Shown piece after piece: positions 1 to 6,688 of a stretch of DNA of 11,528 nt. The first letter of the stretch is position 1. The number at the start of each line of letters is the position of its first letter. Location: contig JAFLDQ010000107.1 in NCBI GenBank assembly GCA_017302355.1, positions 1 through 11,528 on the forward strand, in the 5' to 3' direction. A program made the translations under genes and the position numbers. The DNA comes from Dechloromonas sp. (GTDB lineage: Bacteria > Pseudomonadota > Gammaproteobacteria > Burkholderiales > Rhodocyclaceae). The notes under the pieces are model-generated. The model made no database searches and was not told the DNA's origin. It saw only the letters and a program-made list of their open reading frames with translations.

Positions 1-1095
1 GTCAATGCCGATATTGCGAGCCGAACCGATCAGGTCCTTCAGCGCTTCCTTCGCCAGATCCATCGCGATCGGCCGTGCGTGAAATGAAGCGTACGCCATC
101 ACCTTTTTCAAGGCGCCTTCAAGTTCCCGCACATTCGACCGCAAATGCTTGGCAACGAAAAAAGCCACCTCGTCGTCAAGCTGCAGGCCTTCCGCTTCCG
201 CCTTGCGTTTCAGGATGGCGACCCGCATTTCCAGTTCAGGCGGCTCGATCTGGACGGTCAGACCCCAGTCGAACCGCGTCACCAGGCGGTCGTCGAGGCC
301 GTTGATGTCCTTCGGATAGGTGTCGCAGGTTATGATGATCTGCTTGCGAGATTCGATCAACGCATTGAAAAGAAAAAAGAATTCTTCCTGAGAACGATTC
401 TTTCCGTTGAAGAACTGGACATCGTCAAGGAGCAGGACATCGAGCGAGCGATAAGTTCGCTTGAAACTGTCGAACGACTTTTGCTGATAGGCCCGCACGA
501 CGTCCGAGTAGTAGTCCTCGGCGTGTACGTAACGCACGATCTTTTCCGACGTCTCGGCAAGAATCCTGTTGCCCATGGCGTGAATCATGTGCGTCTTGCC
601 GAGTCCGGCGCCGCCATAGATGAATAGCGGATTGTAGGCGCCGCCGGGATTGTTGGCGACCTGGACGGCGGCGGCTCGCGCGAGATCGTTTGCCTTGCCG
701 ACGACCAGATTGTCGAAGGTGAACGAGTCGAAGAGCCGCGACTTTTCGTACACACTGTCGCGCTTGCCGTTTCTTTCGGCTGCGGGTGCGGGGATGCTTG
801 CTGCTTCCGACGTGAGTTGTGGCGTGCTCCCGCGAGAGTTGGCCGGCCTCGCGCCGTCGATGACAAGGGCGATGGTGACCGGATGCGCGAAGAAAGCGCG
901 GCTGTAGTCCTCGATCCGTGCCAGGTAACGGTCACGTACCCATTTCATGATGAAACCGTTGGGCGCGATGAGCCGCAGTCCTTCCCGGAGACTGTCCTCG
1001 CCTTCCAGCCGCAGCGGCTTGATCCAGGTGTTGAATTGCTGCACCGGCAATTCCTGCTCGAAACGCTGCAGACAGGATTCCCAAAAACTGCCCAT
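1..1095 (-). CDS. dnaA: Chromosomal replication initiator protein DnaA (3' end outside window)
   Basis: DnaA is the AAA+ ATPase that binds DnaA boxes, opens oriC and loads the replicative helicase. The 365 codons present cover domain I (about 1-80, the N-terminal interaction domain), a short linker (about 81-120) and AAA+ domain III. Walker A is GGAGLGKT at 161-168, Walker B is LLLDDVQFF at 221-229, and RELEGAL lies near 323-329. The frame leaves the window at RNIGID, where DNA-binding domain IV begins, so roughly the last 100 residues of a usual 450-480 are missing. The ATG at 1095 is preceded by a strong purine-rich ribosome site (GGGGAGGGG, 1107-1115). The gene is divergent from rpmH, the usual betaproteobacterial origin arrangement. 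Its G+C is visibly lower than in the right half of the window. Identity is certain; only the truncation by the window edge limits the call. Confidence 0.97.
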   Translation of the reverse strand, partial: MGSFWESCLQRFEQELPVQQFNTWIKPLRLEGEDSLREGLRLIAPNGFIMKWVRDRYLARIEDYSRAFFAHPVTIALVIDGARPANSRGSTPQLTSEAASIPAPAAERNGKRDSVYEKSRLFDSFTFDNLVVGKANDLARAAAVQVANNPGGAYNPLFIYGGAGLGKTHMIHAMGNRILAETSEKIVRYVHAEDYYSDVVRAYQQKSFDSFKRTYRSLDVLLLDDVQFFNGKNRSQEEFFFLFNALIESRKQIIITCDTYPKDINGLDDRLVTRFDWGLTVQIEPPELEMRVAILKRKAEAEGLQLDDEVAFFVAKHLRSNVRELEGALKKVMAYASFHARPIAMDLAKEALKDLIGSARNIGID

Positions 1096-1215
1096 CGCCA
1101 ACGATACCCCTCCCCGCCGGCCTGGTAGCAGCCCCTGGCGGTAGACCCAAGAAATTGATTTGTGTAATGAATCGCAAGAACCCCGGGTGCAACGCCGATA
1201 GCCCGGGAAGCAGGA

Positions 1216-1244
1216 ATTCTACCCGTGCCGGCGCAAGTTATCCA
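1216..1244 (-). promoter_or_regulatory. Candidate dnaA promoter
   Basis: Read on the minus strand, TAGAAT (1216-1221) matches five of six bases of the -10 consensus. TGGATA (1239-1244) matches four of six of the -35, with a 17-bp spacer. Transcription would start about 115 bp upstream of the dnaA ATG. The -35 lies inside the consensus DnaA box. The promoter is inferred from motifs alone. Confidence 0.4.
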
Positions 1245-1246
1245 CA
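1238..1246 (+). promoter_or_regulatory. Consensus DnaA box in the dnaA-rpmH spacer
   Basis: TTATCCACA is an exact match to the high-affinity DnaA box consensus. It lies in the 236-bp spacer between divergent dnaA and rpmH, where many proteobacteria have oriC elements or DnaA autoregulatory sites. I found no second perfect box by eye, so this spacer alone is not shown to be the origin. The box overlaps the candidate -35 of the dnaA promoter, which would fit autorepression. Confidence 0.8.
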
Positions 1247-1266
1247 GCTTGCGGAAATAATTGATC

Positions 1267-1296
1267 TTGACAACATGTCGCGAAGCGCGGTGTAAT
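1267..1296 (+). promoter_or_regulatory. rpmH operon promoter
   Basis: TTGACA (1267-1272, a perfect -35) and TGTAAT (1291-1296, five of six of the -10) are separated by 18 bp and sit 35 bp ahead of the rpmH start codon. This is the best sigma-70 promoter in the window. It should drive rpmH and the genes after it. An A/T-rich stretch and an AAGGGA ribosome site (1319-1324) follow. Confidence 0.75.
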
Positions 1297-1331
1297 TCAA
1301 TGTTTTTCTTAGCACATCAAGGGATTTTCAA

Positions 1332-1466
1332 ATGAAACGCACGTATCAACCGTCGGTCGTGCGCCGCAAGCGCACCCATGGCTTCCTGGTCCGCATGCGC
1401 ACCAAGGGTGGCCGTGCAGTCATAGCTGCCCGCCGCGCCAAGGGTCGCAAACGTCTCGGCGTCTAG
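1332..1466 (+). CDS. rpmH: Large ribosomal subunit protein bL34
   Basis: The gene encodes the 44-residue bL34 protein of the 50S subunit. It begins [19 protein letters not shown] and ends [11 protein letters not shown], which is essentially the family signature over the full usual length of 44-46 residues. About a third of the residues are Arg or Lys, as expected for an rRNA-binding protein. An AAGGGA ribosome site lies 7 nt before the ATG, and a strong sigma-70 promoter lies upstream. It is the first gene of rpmH-rnpA-yidD-yidC. Its whole length is also open in the rnpA reading frame (see findings). Confidence 0.97.
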   Translation: MKRTYQPSVVRRKRTHGFLVRMRTKGGRAVIAARRAKGRKRLGV

Positions 1467-1513
1467 ACCGGACGCTTGGCGGAGCGGCCAGAACCTTCGC
1501 CAGATGTCATCGC

Positions 1514-1855
1514 CTGACAAGAACGGATGAGTTTTCATCCGTTTTTGGTTTCCGGCGGGCGATCCGGGGAAAATTGCTGACCCTCCACTACCAGCCGCGC
1601 CCCGCTGACGCGAGTGAAGCAAGGCTCGGCGTTGTCGTCGGCAAAAAAGTGCTTGCCAGAGCGGTCGACCGCAACCGCTGCAAGCGCATCCTGCGCGAGC
1701 GGTTTCGCTGTCTGCGCGCCGACCTCCCGGCGGTCGACCTGGTCGCCCGCCTGGCGGTGAAGCCGCTGCGCCTTGACCGGAAGATGCTGGCGGACGACTT
1801 CGTTTCCCTGCTGGAGAAACTGGCCGCAGGTCAGCCCAAGGTCAACGGCCGATGA
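1514..1855 (+). CDS. rnpA: Ribonuclease P protein component (start codon unresolved)
   Basis: RnpA is the small basic protein that binds the RNase P RNA and helps it mature tRNA 5' ends. The signature [19 protein letters not shown] is the conserved RNR motif helix, preceded by [10 protein letters not shown] in the central beta region. The family's N-terminal stretch, [16 protein letters not shown], is encoded from about 1511, so the TTG at 1574 that starts the shorter ORF would remove conserved sequence. No ATG, GTG or TTG occurs in this frame upstream of 1574 back to a stop at 1310. I set the start at CTG 1514, which gives 113 residues (family usually 110-125). Homology seems to continue a few codons further, to FARCHR (from 1496). 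A non-standard start, a longer overlapping frame or a single-base error upstream are all possible. The stop overlaps the yidD start as ATGA. The gene identity is firm; the 5' end is not. Confidence 0.85.
   Translation: MTRTDEFSSVFGFRRAIRGKLLTLHYQPRPADASEARLGVVVGKKVLARAVDRNRCKRILRERFRCLRADLPAVDLVARLAVKPLRLDRKMLADDFVSLLEKLAAGQPKVNGR
1522..1546 (+). terminator. Terminator-like hairpin inside the start of rnpA
   Basis: AACGGATGA (1522-1530) and TCATCCGTT (1535-1543) form a perfect 9-bp stem with a 4-base loop, and the T run at 1542-1546 follows at once. That is the shape of an intrinsic terminator, 56 bp after the rpmH stop. It lies within the codons for the conserved RnpA N-terminus (T-D-E-F-S-S-V-F). 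An attenuator between rpmH and rnpA is known in Escherichia coli and keeps RnpA far below bL34. Function here is inferred from structure. Confidence 0.6.
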
Positions 1856-2061
1856 AGCGCCTGCTGGTGGCCATGATCCGTGCCTATCAGTACGCGTTCA
1901 GCCCGTTTCTGGGACGCAGTTGCCGTTATTATCCGTCCTGTTCGGAATATGCAGTGGAAGCGGTAGAGAAGTACGGTGCCATCAAGGGTGGCTGGCTCGG
2001 CGTCAAGCGCATCGGCCGCTGTCATCCCTGGCATCCCGGCGGGTACGATCCGGTACCCTGA
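1852..2061 (+). CDS. yidD: Membrane protein insertion efficiency factor YidD
   Basis: YidD is a small membrane-associated protein that helps YidC-dependent insertion of inner-membrane proteins. The 69 residues carry the family core: an amphipathic N-terminus, [22 protein letters not shown] with its conserved cysteines, [15 protein letters not shown], and a terminal HPGGYDPVP. The length is typical (about 70-85). The ATG overlaps the rnpA stop by four bases (ATGA), indicating translational coupling, and yidC follows after 30 bp. This rnpA-yidD-yidC order is conserved across proteobacteria. No unusual features. Confidence 0.95.
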   Translation: MKRLLVAMIRAYQYAFSPFLGRSCRYYPSCSEYAVEAVEKYGAIKGGWLGVKRIGRCHPWHPGGYDPVP

Positions 2062-2091
2062 TTTGCGAATGCTTGATTACGTAGGCTGTTC

Positions 2092-3465
2092 ATGGACACT
2101 CGTCGCCTGATCCTGGTTCTGATCTTCACTTTCTCGAGCTTCATGCTCTGGGAAAGCTGGCAGAAGTACAACCAGCCCAAACCCGCCGCCAGTGTCGCCG
2201 CAGGAACTCCGGCGGGCGGCGCCGCGCCCCGGCCCAGCGCCCTCTTGCATGCCGGCGCCGCCCCGTCGCCAGCGCCGGGCGCAGCGGGAGCGTCGGCGGC
2301 GACGCCCGGTGAAACCTTTACGGTAGCCACCGATCTGGTGAATGCCACGGTTTCGGCGCAGGGCGGCGACATCGTCAAGCTCGAGTTGCTCAAGTACAAG
2401 GAGCATCAGGACAAGGACAAGACCTTCGACCTGTTCGATGTCAAGCACAAGTATCAGGCCCAGAGCGGCCTGATCGGCGAGGGTCTCCCCAATCACCGTA
2501 CGAAGTTTCGCCTGGTCGATGGACCGCTGAAACTGGCCGAAGGCGCCGATGAACTCAAGGTGCGCCTTGAAGCGAAAGCCGGGAATGGCGCCGACGTCGC
2601 CAAGATACTGACCTTCCGGCGCGGCTCCTACCTGGTCGACGTGGCGTGGGAAATCAGTAACGCCGGCGACAAGCCCCTGACCACGCATGCCTACTACCAG
2701 TTACAGCGCGACAACGTGGCCCCCGAAGGCGAGACCATGATGGTGTCGACCTTCACCGGCCCGGCCGTCTATACCGATGCCGACAAATACCAGAAGATCA
2801 CCTTCGACGACATCGCGGCCGGCAAGGCGAAGTTCGCCAAGACGGCGGAGAACGGCTGGTTGGCCATGGTCCAGCACTACTTCGTATCCGCCTTCGTGCC
2901 CGCGGACAAGACCCCGCGCGAGTACTACATGCGCAAGGTCGAGGGAGAGAACGCCTATCAGGCCGGGGTCATCGTGCCGGTCCCGGAAATCGCCCCGGGG
3001 GCCAAGGGCGGCGCTGTGGCCGGGCGCCGCGCTGCGCCGCGACGACGGCGCGGCGCAGGGTCTGCTGCACCGCATCTTCCCGCGCATGCCGACGCGCGGA
3101 TCGGTGCATCTGGTGCTGCGCGGCACGAACTTCCAGATCAAGGTGTGGGAAGCGCTGCTGCGCACCGACTTCGGCAGGCTGACGTCCTACCATCAACTGG
3201 CGCAGCGCCTCGGCGCCCCCGGGGCACAGCGCGCGGTCGGCGGCGCGCTCGCGGCCAATACCCTCGCCTACCTGATCCCCTGCCACCGCGTCATCCGCGA
3301 GAGCGGCGACATCGGCAGCTACCGCTGGGGCAGCGAGCGCAAGCTCGCCCTGATCGGCTGGGAGGCCGCGGGCCTGGATGCCAGCCCGGATGTCGAGCGC
3401 GAGCGCAGTGCAGCGGCAGCGACCGCAGCGGCGATCAGCCCTTGAGCGCCGGATTCAGCGTGTAG
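2092..3465 (+). CDS. yidC: Membrane protein insertase YidC, N-terminal part only; C-terminus replaced by out-of-frame sequence
   Basis: YidC inserts and folds inner-membrane proteins. The first transmembrane segment is at about 6-24 and is followed by a Pro/Ala-rich linker (about 29-75). The periplasmic P1 beta domain then runs to about residue 306, ending in YMRKVEGENAYQAGVIVPVP and EIAPGAKG. Where the five-helix insertase domain should start, the translation turns into low-complexity Arg/Ala/Pro sequence to a stop at 3463-3465. That tail (about 150 residues) is the wrong frame of an ada/ogt gene. A normal proteobacterial YidC is about 540-560 residues, so all catalytic membrane helices are missing. 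Because yidC is generally essential, this ORF is probably the left half of a chimeric junction rather than a working gene. The start is ATG 2092 with a weak AGG site 6 nt upstream. The identity of the N-terminal half is certain. Confidence 0.85.
   Translation: MDTRRLILVLIFTFSSFMLWESWQKYNQPKPAASVAAGTPAGGAAPRPSALLHAGAAPSPAPGAAGASAATPGETFTVATDLVNATVSAQGGDIVKLELLKYKEHQDKDKTFDLFDVKHKYQAQSGLIGEGLPNHRTKFRLVDGPLKLAEGADELKVRLEAKAGNGADVAKILTFRRGSYLVDVAWEISNAGDKPLTTHAYYQLQRDNVAPEGETMMVSTFTGPAVYTDADKYQKITFDDIAAGKAKFAKTAENGWLAMVQHYFVSAFVPADKTPREYYMRKVEGENAYQAGVIVPVPEIAPGAKGGAVAGRRAAPRRRRGAGSAAPHLPAHADARIGASGAARHELPDQGVGSAAAHRLRQADVLPSTGAAPRRPRGTARGRRRARGQYPRLPDPLPPRHPRERRHRQLPLGQRAQARPDRLGGRGPGCQPGCRARAQCSGSDRSGDQPLSAGFSV
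3004..3020. other. Junction between the origin locus and an unrelated locus
   Basis: YidC-like residues end at about APGAKG (to about 3009) in one frame. Ada-like residues (ALWPGAALRRDDGAAQ) begin at about 3011 in a different frame. The break falls in a G/C-rich run (2996-3035) where short shared sequence could join unrelated DNA. Hand-counted G+C is 182/300 before (2401-2700) and 216/300 after (3121-3420). Confidence 0.75.
3011..3445 (+). pseudogene. Methylated-DNA-protein-cysteine methyltransferase, C-terminal fragment (Ada/Ogt type)
   Basis: This frame encodes the alkyl-acceptor domain that removes O6-alkyl groups from guanine by irreversible transfer to a cysteine. Visible motifs are GTNFQIKVWEALL, the winged-helix DNA-binding region (TSYHQLAQRLG..., RAVGGALAANTLAYLIP) and the active-site PCHRV, with the acceptor Cys at 3281-3283. 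SYRWGSERKLALIGWE closes the domain. The style matches proteins that fuse an AraC-type regulator to a methyltransferase, but everything N-terminal to ALWPGAALRRDDG is missing and no start codon belongs to it. An internal ATG at 3086 would give 119 residues holding only the DNA-binding/acceptor domain. The 3' end overlaps the convergent PEBP gene by 11 bp. It is probably the right half of the junction: intact in its source genome and broken here. Confidence 0.85.
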
Positions 3466-4064
3466 GTGCCGGTGAGCCTGGCCTCGGCCAGCACATGGCC
3501 GGCAAGCGCCGCGCGCACGTCGGCTCCGGTGAAACGGCCTTGCACCGCGCAGCGCGGCACGTCGAGCGCGTACAGCGTGAACACGTAGTGGTGAACGATC
3601 TCGTCGTTCCACGGCGGGCACGGGCCGTCGTAGCCGTGATAGTCGCCCTTCATCGCCTCGTCGCCGGCGAACCAGGCGGTGTAGTCATTCACGCCATGGC
3701 GCGCGCCGAGCGCGGCCTCCGGTCCGGGTTTGCCGCCCGGCGTGACTTCGGACGAAAAATGACCGGCGGCGATCTCGCACAGGTCCGCCGGCAGGTCGAC
3801 GACGATCCAGTGGAAGAAATCGACGCGCGGCAGGCTGGCCGGGACGGTACGGCCTTCCTGGTTGACGTCGTCGCCCTTGCTGGGCACGTCGGGATCGTGA
3901 CAGATGAGCGCGAAGGACTTGGTGCCGGCGGGCACGTCCGACCACGACAGCTGCGGGTTGAGGTTCTTCCCCAGGCAGACGTGGCCCGCGTCGGCCGGAA
4001 TGCAGAAGGCGAACTCGCCCGGAATGCGGGCGCCGTCATTGAAGCTCTGGCTGCTCAGTTTCAT
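3435..4064 (-). CDS. YbhB/YbcL-type phosphatidylethanolamine-binding (PEBP) family protein
   Basis: The 209-residue protein has the bacterial PEBP fold signatures in order: a ligand-pocket loop HDPDVP (56-61), HW (85-86), GPCPP (147-151) and HHYVFTLYALD (158-168). These are the conserved anion-binding positions of the family of Raf-kinase-inhibitor-like proteins. The bacterial role is poorly defined, and no substrate can be read from sequence. No signal peptide is visible, so it is likely cytosolic. The ATG at 4064 is chosen because AAGGAG (4073-4078) lies 8 nt upstream and homology starts at MKLSSQSF; a longer frame to 4241 only crosses into sppA. It follows sppA by 25 bp and is likely the last gene of that unit. 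Length is slightly above the usual 150-200 residues, with a loop insertion around 100-145. Confidence 0.9.
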   Translation of the reverse strand: MKLSSQSFNDGARIPGEFAFCIPADAGHVCLGKNLNPQLSWSDVPAGTKSFALICHDPDVPSKGDDVNQEGRTVPASLPRVDFFHWIVVDLPADLCEIAAGHFSSEVTPGGKPGPEAALGARHGVNDYTAWFAGDEAMKGDYHGYDGPCPPWNDEIVHHYVFTLYALDVPRCAVQGRFTGADVRAALAGHVLAEARLTGTYTLNPALKG

Positions 4065-4089
4065 GCCTCGGTCTCCTTCGTTCGTGTCA

Positions 4090-5928
4090 TCAGGGTGCCT
4101 CGCACAGGCAATGCACGTACCGGTGTTGCGGATCGTTCCAGCGCAGCAGCTCGCGCCCGCTGCGTTGCAGGTCGTCGAGCACTGTCGCCAATGGCGCCGC
4201 CGCCACGGCGGGGCCGGCGAGCAGGCCGGCGCTGCCGGCAAGGCCGATCAGGCGGCGCATCAGGCGCTGCTCGATGGATTCGATCGCCTCCGGCCAGATC
4301 ACCGCGTAGTGCGTCAGGCCGGCGCGCTGCGCGGTGGCGGCAAGCGCTGCGTCCAGGCCGCCGAGCTTGTCCACCAGGCCGAGCCCGGCCGCGGCCTGCC
4401 CGGTCCACACGCGGCCGCGGGCGACCTTGTCGACGTCGGCGGCCGGCATGCGACGCGCCTGCGCCACGGTGTCGAGGAAACGCCGGTAGCCATGCTCGAT
4501 GCCGAGCTGCATCGCCTCGGCGGCGGCAGGGTCGAGCGGCCGGCGCGGATCGAAGGCGCCGGCAAACGGCGCGGTGGCCACGCCGTCGACGCTGATGCCC
4601 AGGCGCTTGAGCGGTTCGGTCAGTTCCGGGAACAGCGCGAAGATGCCGATCGAGCCGGTCAGCGTGGCCGGCGCGGCCCAGATCTCGTCGGCGCCGGCGG
4701 CGATCCAGTAGCCGCCCGATGCGGCGACCGAGCTCATCGACGCCACCACCGGTTTGCCGGCCTGGCGGGTGAGTTCGAGTTCGCGCCGGATCAGCTCGGA
4801 GGCGAAGGCGCTGCCGCCGGGGCTGTCGACGCGCAGCAGCACCGCCTTCACCGTGTCGTCCTCGCGCGCCGCGCGGATCATCTGCGCGTAGGTGTCGCCG
4901 GCCACCACGCCGGCCGCCTCTTCGCCGTCGACGATCGTGCCCTGGGCGACGATCACCGCGATCTTGTCACTCGCCGCCGGACGCGCGCTGCGCACCACGT
5001 CGAGATAGGCGTCGGCCTCGATGTGGCGGAAGTCCTTGCCGTCGGCATCGATTCCGACGCGCTCGGCCAGCCGTGCCCGCCACTGGTCGCGCGTGCTGAG
5101 CTGGTCCACCAGGCCGGCGTTGCGTGCCGCCAGCGCCGCGTCACCGTTGGCGGCCGCGAGGATGTCGCGATAGCCATTGACGTAGGCATCCAGCGCACCC
5201 GGCGCCAGCTTGCGCGCGGCGCTGACGTCGTCGCGCAGCTGGGTCCACAGGCCGTCGAGCAGATCGCGCGAGGAGGCGCGGTCCTCGTCGGACATGTCGT
5301 TGCGGATGAAAGGCTCGGCGAAGGACTTGTACTCGCCGACGCGGAACACATGCACCTTGACGCCCAGCTTGTCGAGCGCGTCCTTGAAGTACATGCCGTA
5401 GCGCGCGAGGCCGCGCAGCAGCACGAAACCGTCGGGCGACAGGTGCACCTCGTCGGCGACCGAAGCCAGGTAGTACTGCGCCTGGTCGAAGTGGTCGCCG
5501 CGCGCCAGCACCGGCTTGCCGGAGGCCTTGAAGGCGGCGATCGCCTCGCGCAGCTCGGCGAGCTTGGACAGCCCGCCCGACTGCAGGCGATCGGTGTCGA
5601 TCACCAGCGCGCCGATGCGGTCGTCGTTGCGCGCGGCGCGGATCGCCTCGAGCATGTCGGCCAGCACCGCGCGCCCGCCCGGCACGCCGCCCGCACGCAA
5701 CAGCGCCAGCGGCTCGTCGAGCACCGCCTGTTCGACGATGGAGCCGGTCGGACGCAGCACCAGCGCTGCGCCCTGCGGCACCGTCGGCGCCGGGTGCAGG
5801 AACAGCGCGACGAGGATGCCGATGCCCAGCAGCAGCAACAGGTAGAAGAAGCCGCGCGCGACGAAGTCGAGCGTCCGGCCGATGAAGCGCAGCAAGCCGA
5901 ACACGAAGCGGAACAGACCCCGGATCAC
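4090..5928 (-). CDS. sppA: Signal peptide peptidase SppA, 67-kDa type
   Basis: SppA is an inner-membrane serine protease (family S49, Ser/Lys dyad) that degrades cleaved signal peptides. The 612 residues match the long, tandem-domain type of Escherichia coli (618). A single N-terminal transmembrane helix lies at about 26-45. The catalytic Lys is in FRVGEYKSFAEPF (Lys201), in the N-terminal repeat. The catalytic Ser is in VAASGGYWIA (Ser404), in the C-terminal repeat, preceded by LLRVDSPGGSAFASELIRR. The start is GTG 5928, with GGGAG 8 nt upstream; no in-frame ATG fits better, because the ATG at 5979 lies inside trmB. It begins 13 bp after the trmB stop. Both active-site residues are present, so it should be active. 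Confidence 0.95.
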   Translation of the reverse strand: MIRGLFRFVFGLLRFIGRTLDFVARGFFYLLLLLGIGILVALFLHPAPTVPQGAALVLRPTGSIVEQAVLDEPLALLRAGGVPGGRAVLADMLEAIRAARNDDRIGALVIDTDRLQSGGLSKLAELREAIAAFKASGKPVLARGDHFDQAQYYLASVADEVHLSPDGFVLLRGLARYGMYFKDALDKLGVKVHVFRVGEYKSFAEPFIRNDMSDEDRASSRDLLDGLWTQLRDDVSAARKLAPGALDAYVNGYRDILAAANGDAALAARNAGLVDQLSTRDQWRARLAERVGIDADGKDFRHIEADAYLDVVRSARPAASDKIAVIVAQGTIVDGEEAAGVVAGDTYAQMIRAAREDDTVKAVLLRVDSPGGSAFASELIRRELELTRQAGKPVVASMSSVAASGGYWIAAGADEIWAAPATLTGSIGIFALFPELTEPLKRLGISVDGVATAPFAGAFDPRRPLDPAAAEAMQLGIEHGYRRFLDTVAQARRMPAADVDKVARGRVWTGQAAAGLGLVDKLGGLDAALAATAQRAGLTHYAVIWPEAIESIEQRLMRRLIGLAGSAGLLAGPAVAAAPLATVLDDLQRSGRELLRWNDPQHRYVHCLCEAP

Positions 5929-5941
5929 TGATTGATCTCCC

Positions 5942-6688
5942 TCATGCGACGCGACGGAACACCAGGTCCCACACGCCATGGCCGAGCTTGATGCCGCGGT
6001 TCTCGAACTTGGTCAGCGGCCGGTAGTCGGGGCGCGGCGCGAAGCCGTCGGCAGTGTTCTGCAGCGCGGGCTCGGCGGAGATCACCTCAAGCATCCAGTG
6101 CGCGTAGTCCTCCCAGTCGGTGGCGCAGTGCAGGTAGCCGCCGGGCGCGAGCTTGCTCGCCACCAGCGCGACGAATTCGGGCTGCACGATGCGGCGCTTG
6201 AAGTGGCGCTTCTTGCGCCACGGGTCGGGGAAGAACAGATGCACGCCGGCGAGTGCGCCGTCGGCGATCATGTCGCGCATCACCTCGACGGCGTCGTGCT
6301 GCATGATGCGCAGGTTGGTGAGCCCGCCTTCGGCGATCAGCTTGCACAGCGCGCCGACGCCGGGCGTATGCACCTCGATACCGAGGAAGTCGTGGTCGGG
6401 CATCGCCGCGGCGATCTTCGCGGTGGTTTCGCCCATGCCGAAGCCGATCTCGAGGATCTTCGGCGCCTTGCGGCCGAACGCGGCATCCAGGTCGAGCGGC
6501 GCCACGCGGTAGTCGATGCCGATCTTCGGCAGCATGTCGTCGAGGTAGCGATGCTGCGCTTCGGACATGCGGCCCTGGCGCAGCACGAAGCTGCGGATGC
6601 TGCGGCTGGAGAAGCGATGCTCGGGGCTGTCGCGACCGATGATCTCGACGCCGGCCACCGGCTCCTGCCTGTCTTGCACGTCGCTCAT
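5942..6688 (-). CDS. trmB: tRNA (guanine-N7-)-methyltransferase
   Basis: TrmB uses S-adenosylmethionine to make m7G46 in the variable loop of tRNAs. The 248 residues are full length. The SAM-binding motif is EIGFGMG (80-86) followed by GIEVHTPG (103-110). The family's tRNA-contacting motif [15 protein letters not shown] lies at 152-166, then ATDWEDYA (189-196) and the C-terminal [10 protein letters not shown] and LGHGVWDL. The ATG overlaps the thiG stop by four bases, so it is probably coupled to thiG. An acidic, poorly conserved N-terminal extension (about 1-30) is common in the family. No missing key residue was seen. Confidence 0.96.
   Translation of the reverse strand: MSDVQDRQEPVAGVEIIGRDSPEHRFSSRSIRSFVLRQGRMSEAQHRYLDDMLPKIGIDYRVAPLDLDAAFGRKAPKILEIGFGMGETTAKIAAAMPDHDFLGIEVHTPGVGALCKLIAEGGLTNLRIMQHDAVEVMRDMIADGALAGVHLFFPDPWRKKRHFKRRIVQPEFVALVASKLAPGGYLHCATDWEDYAHWMLEVISAEPALQNTADGFAPRPDYRPLTKFENRGIKLGHGVWDLVFRRVA

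Noticed and set aside
145..627. 160-codon plus-strand ORF
   Set aside because: It is antisense to the dnaA AAA+ domain, whose Walker motifs are unambiguous.
2777..3010. N-terminal part of the ORF that ends in the methyltransferase
   Set aside because: Before about 3011 this frame is an Arg/Ser/Pro-rich shadow of yidC. The ATG at 2777 is therefore not a true start for the methyltransferase.
4065..4241. Longer N-terminus for the PEBP gene
   Set aside because: The extra codons overlap the sppA 3' end and are not PEBP-like; AAGGAG sits correctly for ATG 4064.
3904..5931. 675-codon plus-strand ORF
   Set aside because: It is antisense to sppA, which has a complete SppA sequence with both catalytic residues. 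The plus frame is His/Arg/Gly-rich and matches no family; it is open only because of high G+C.
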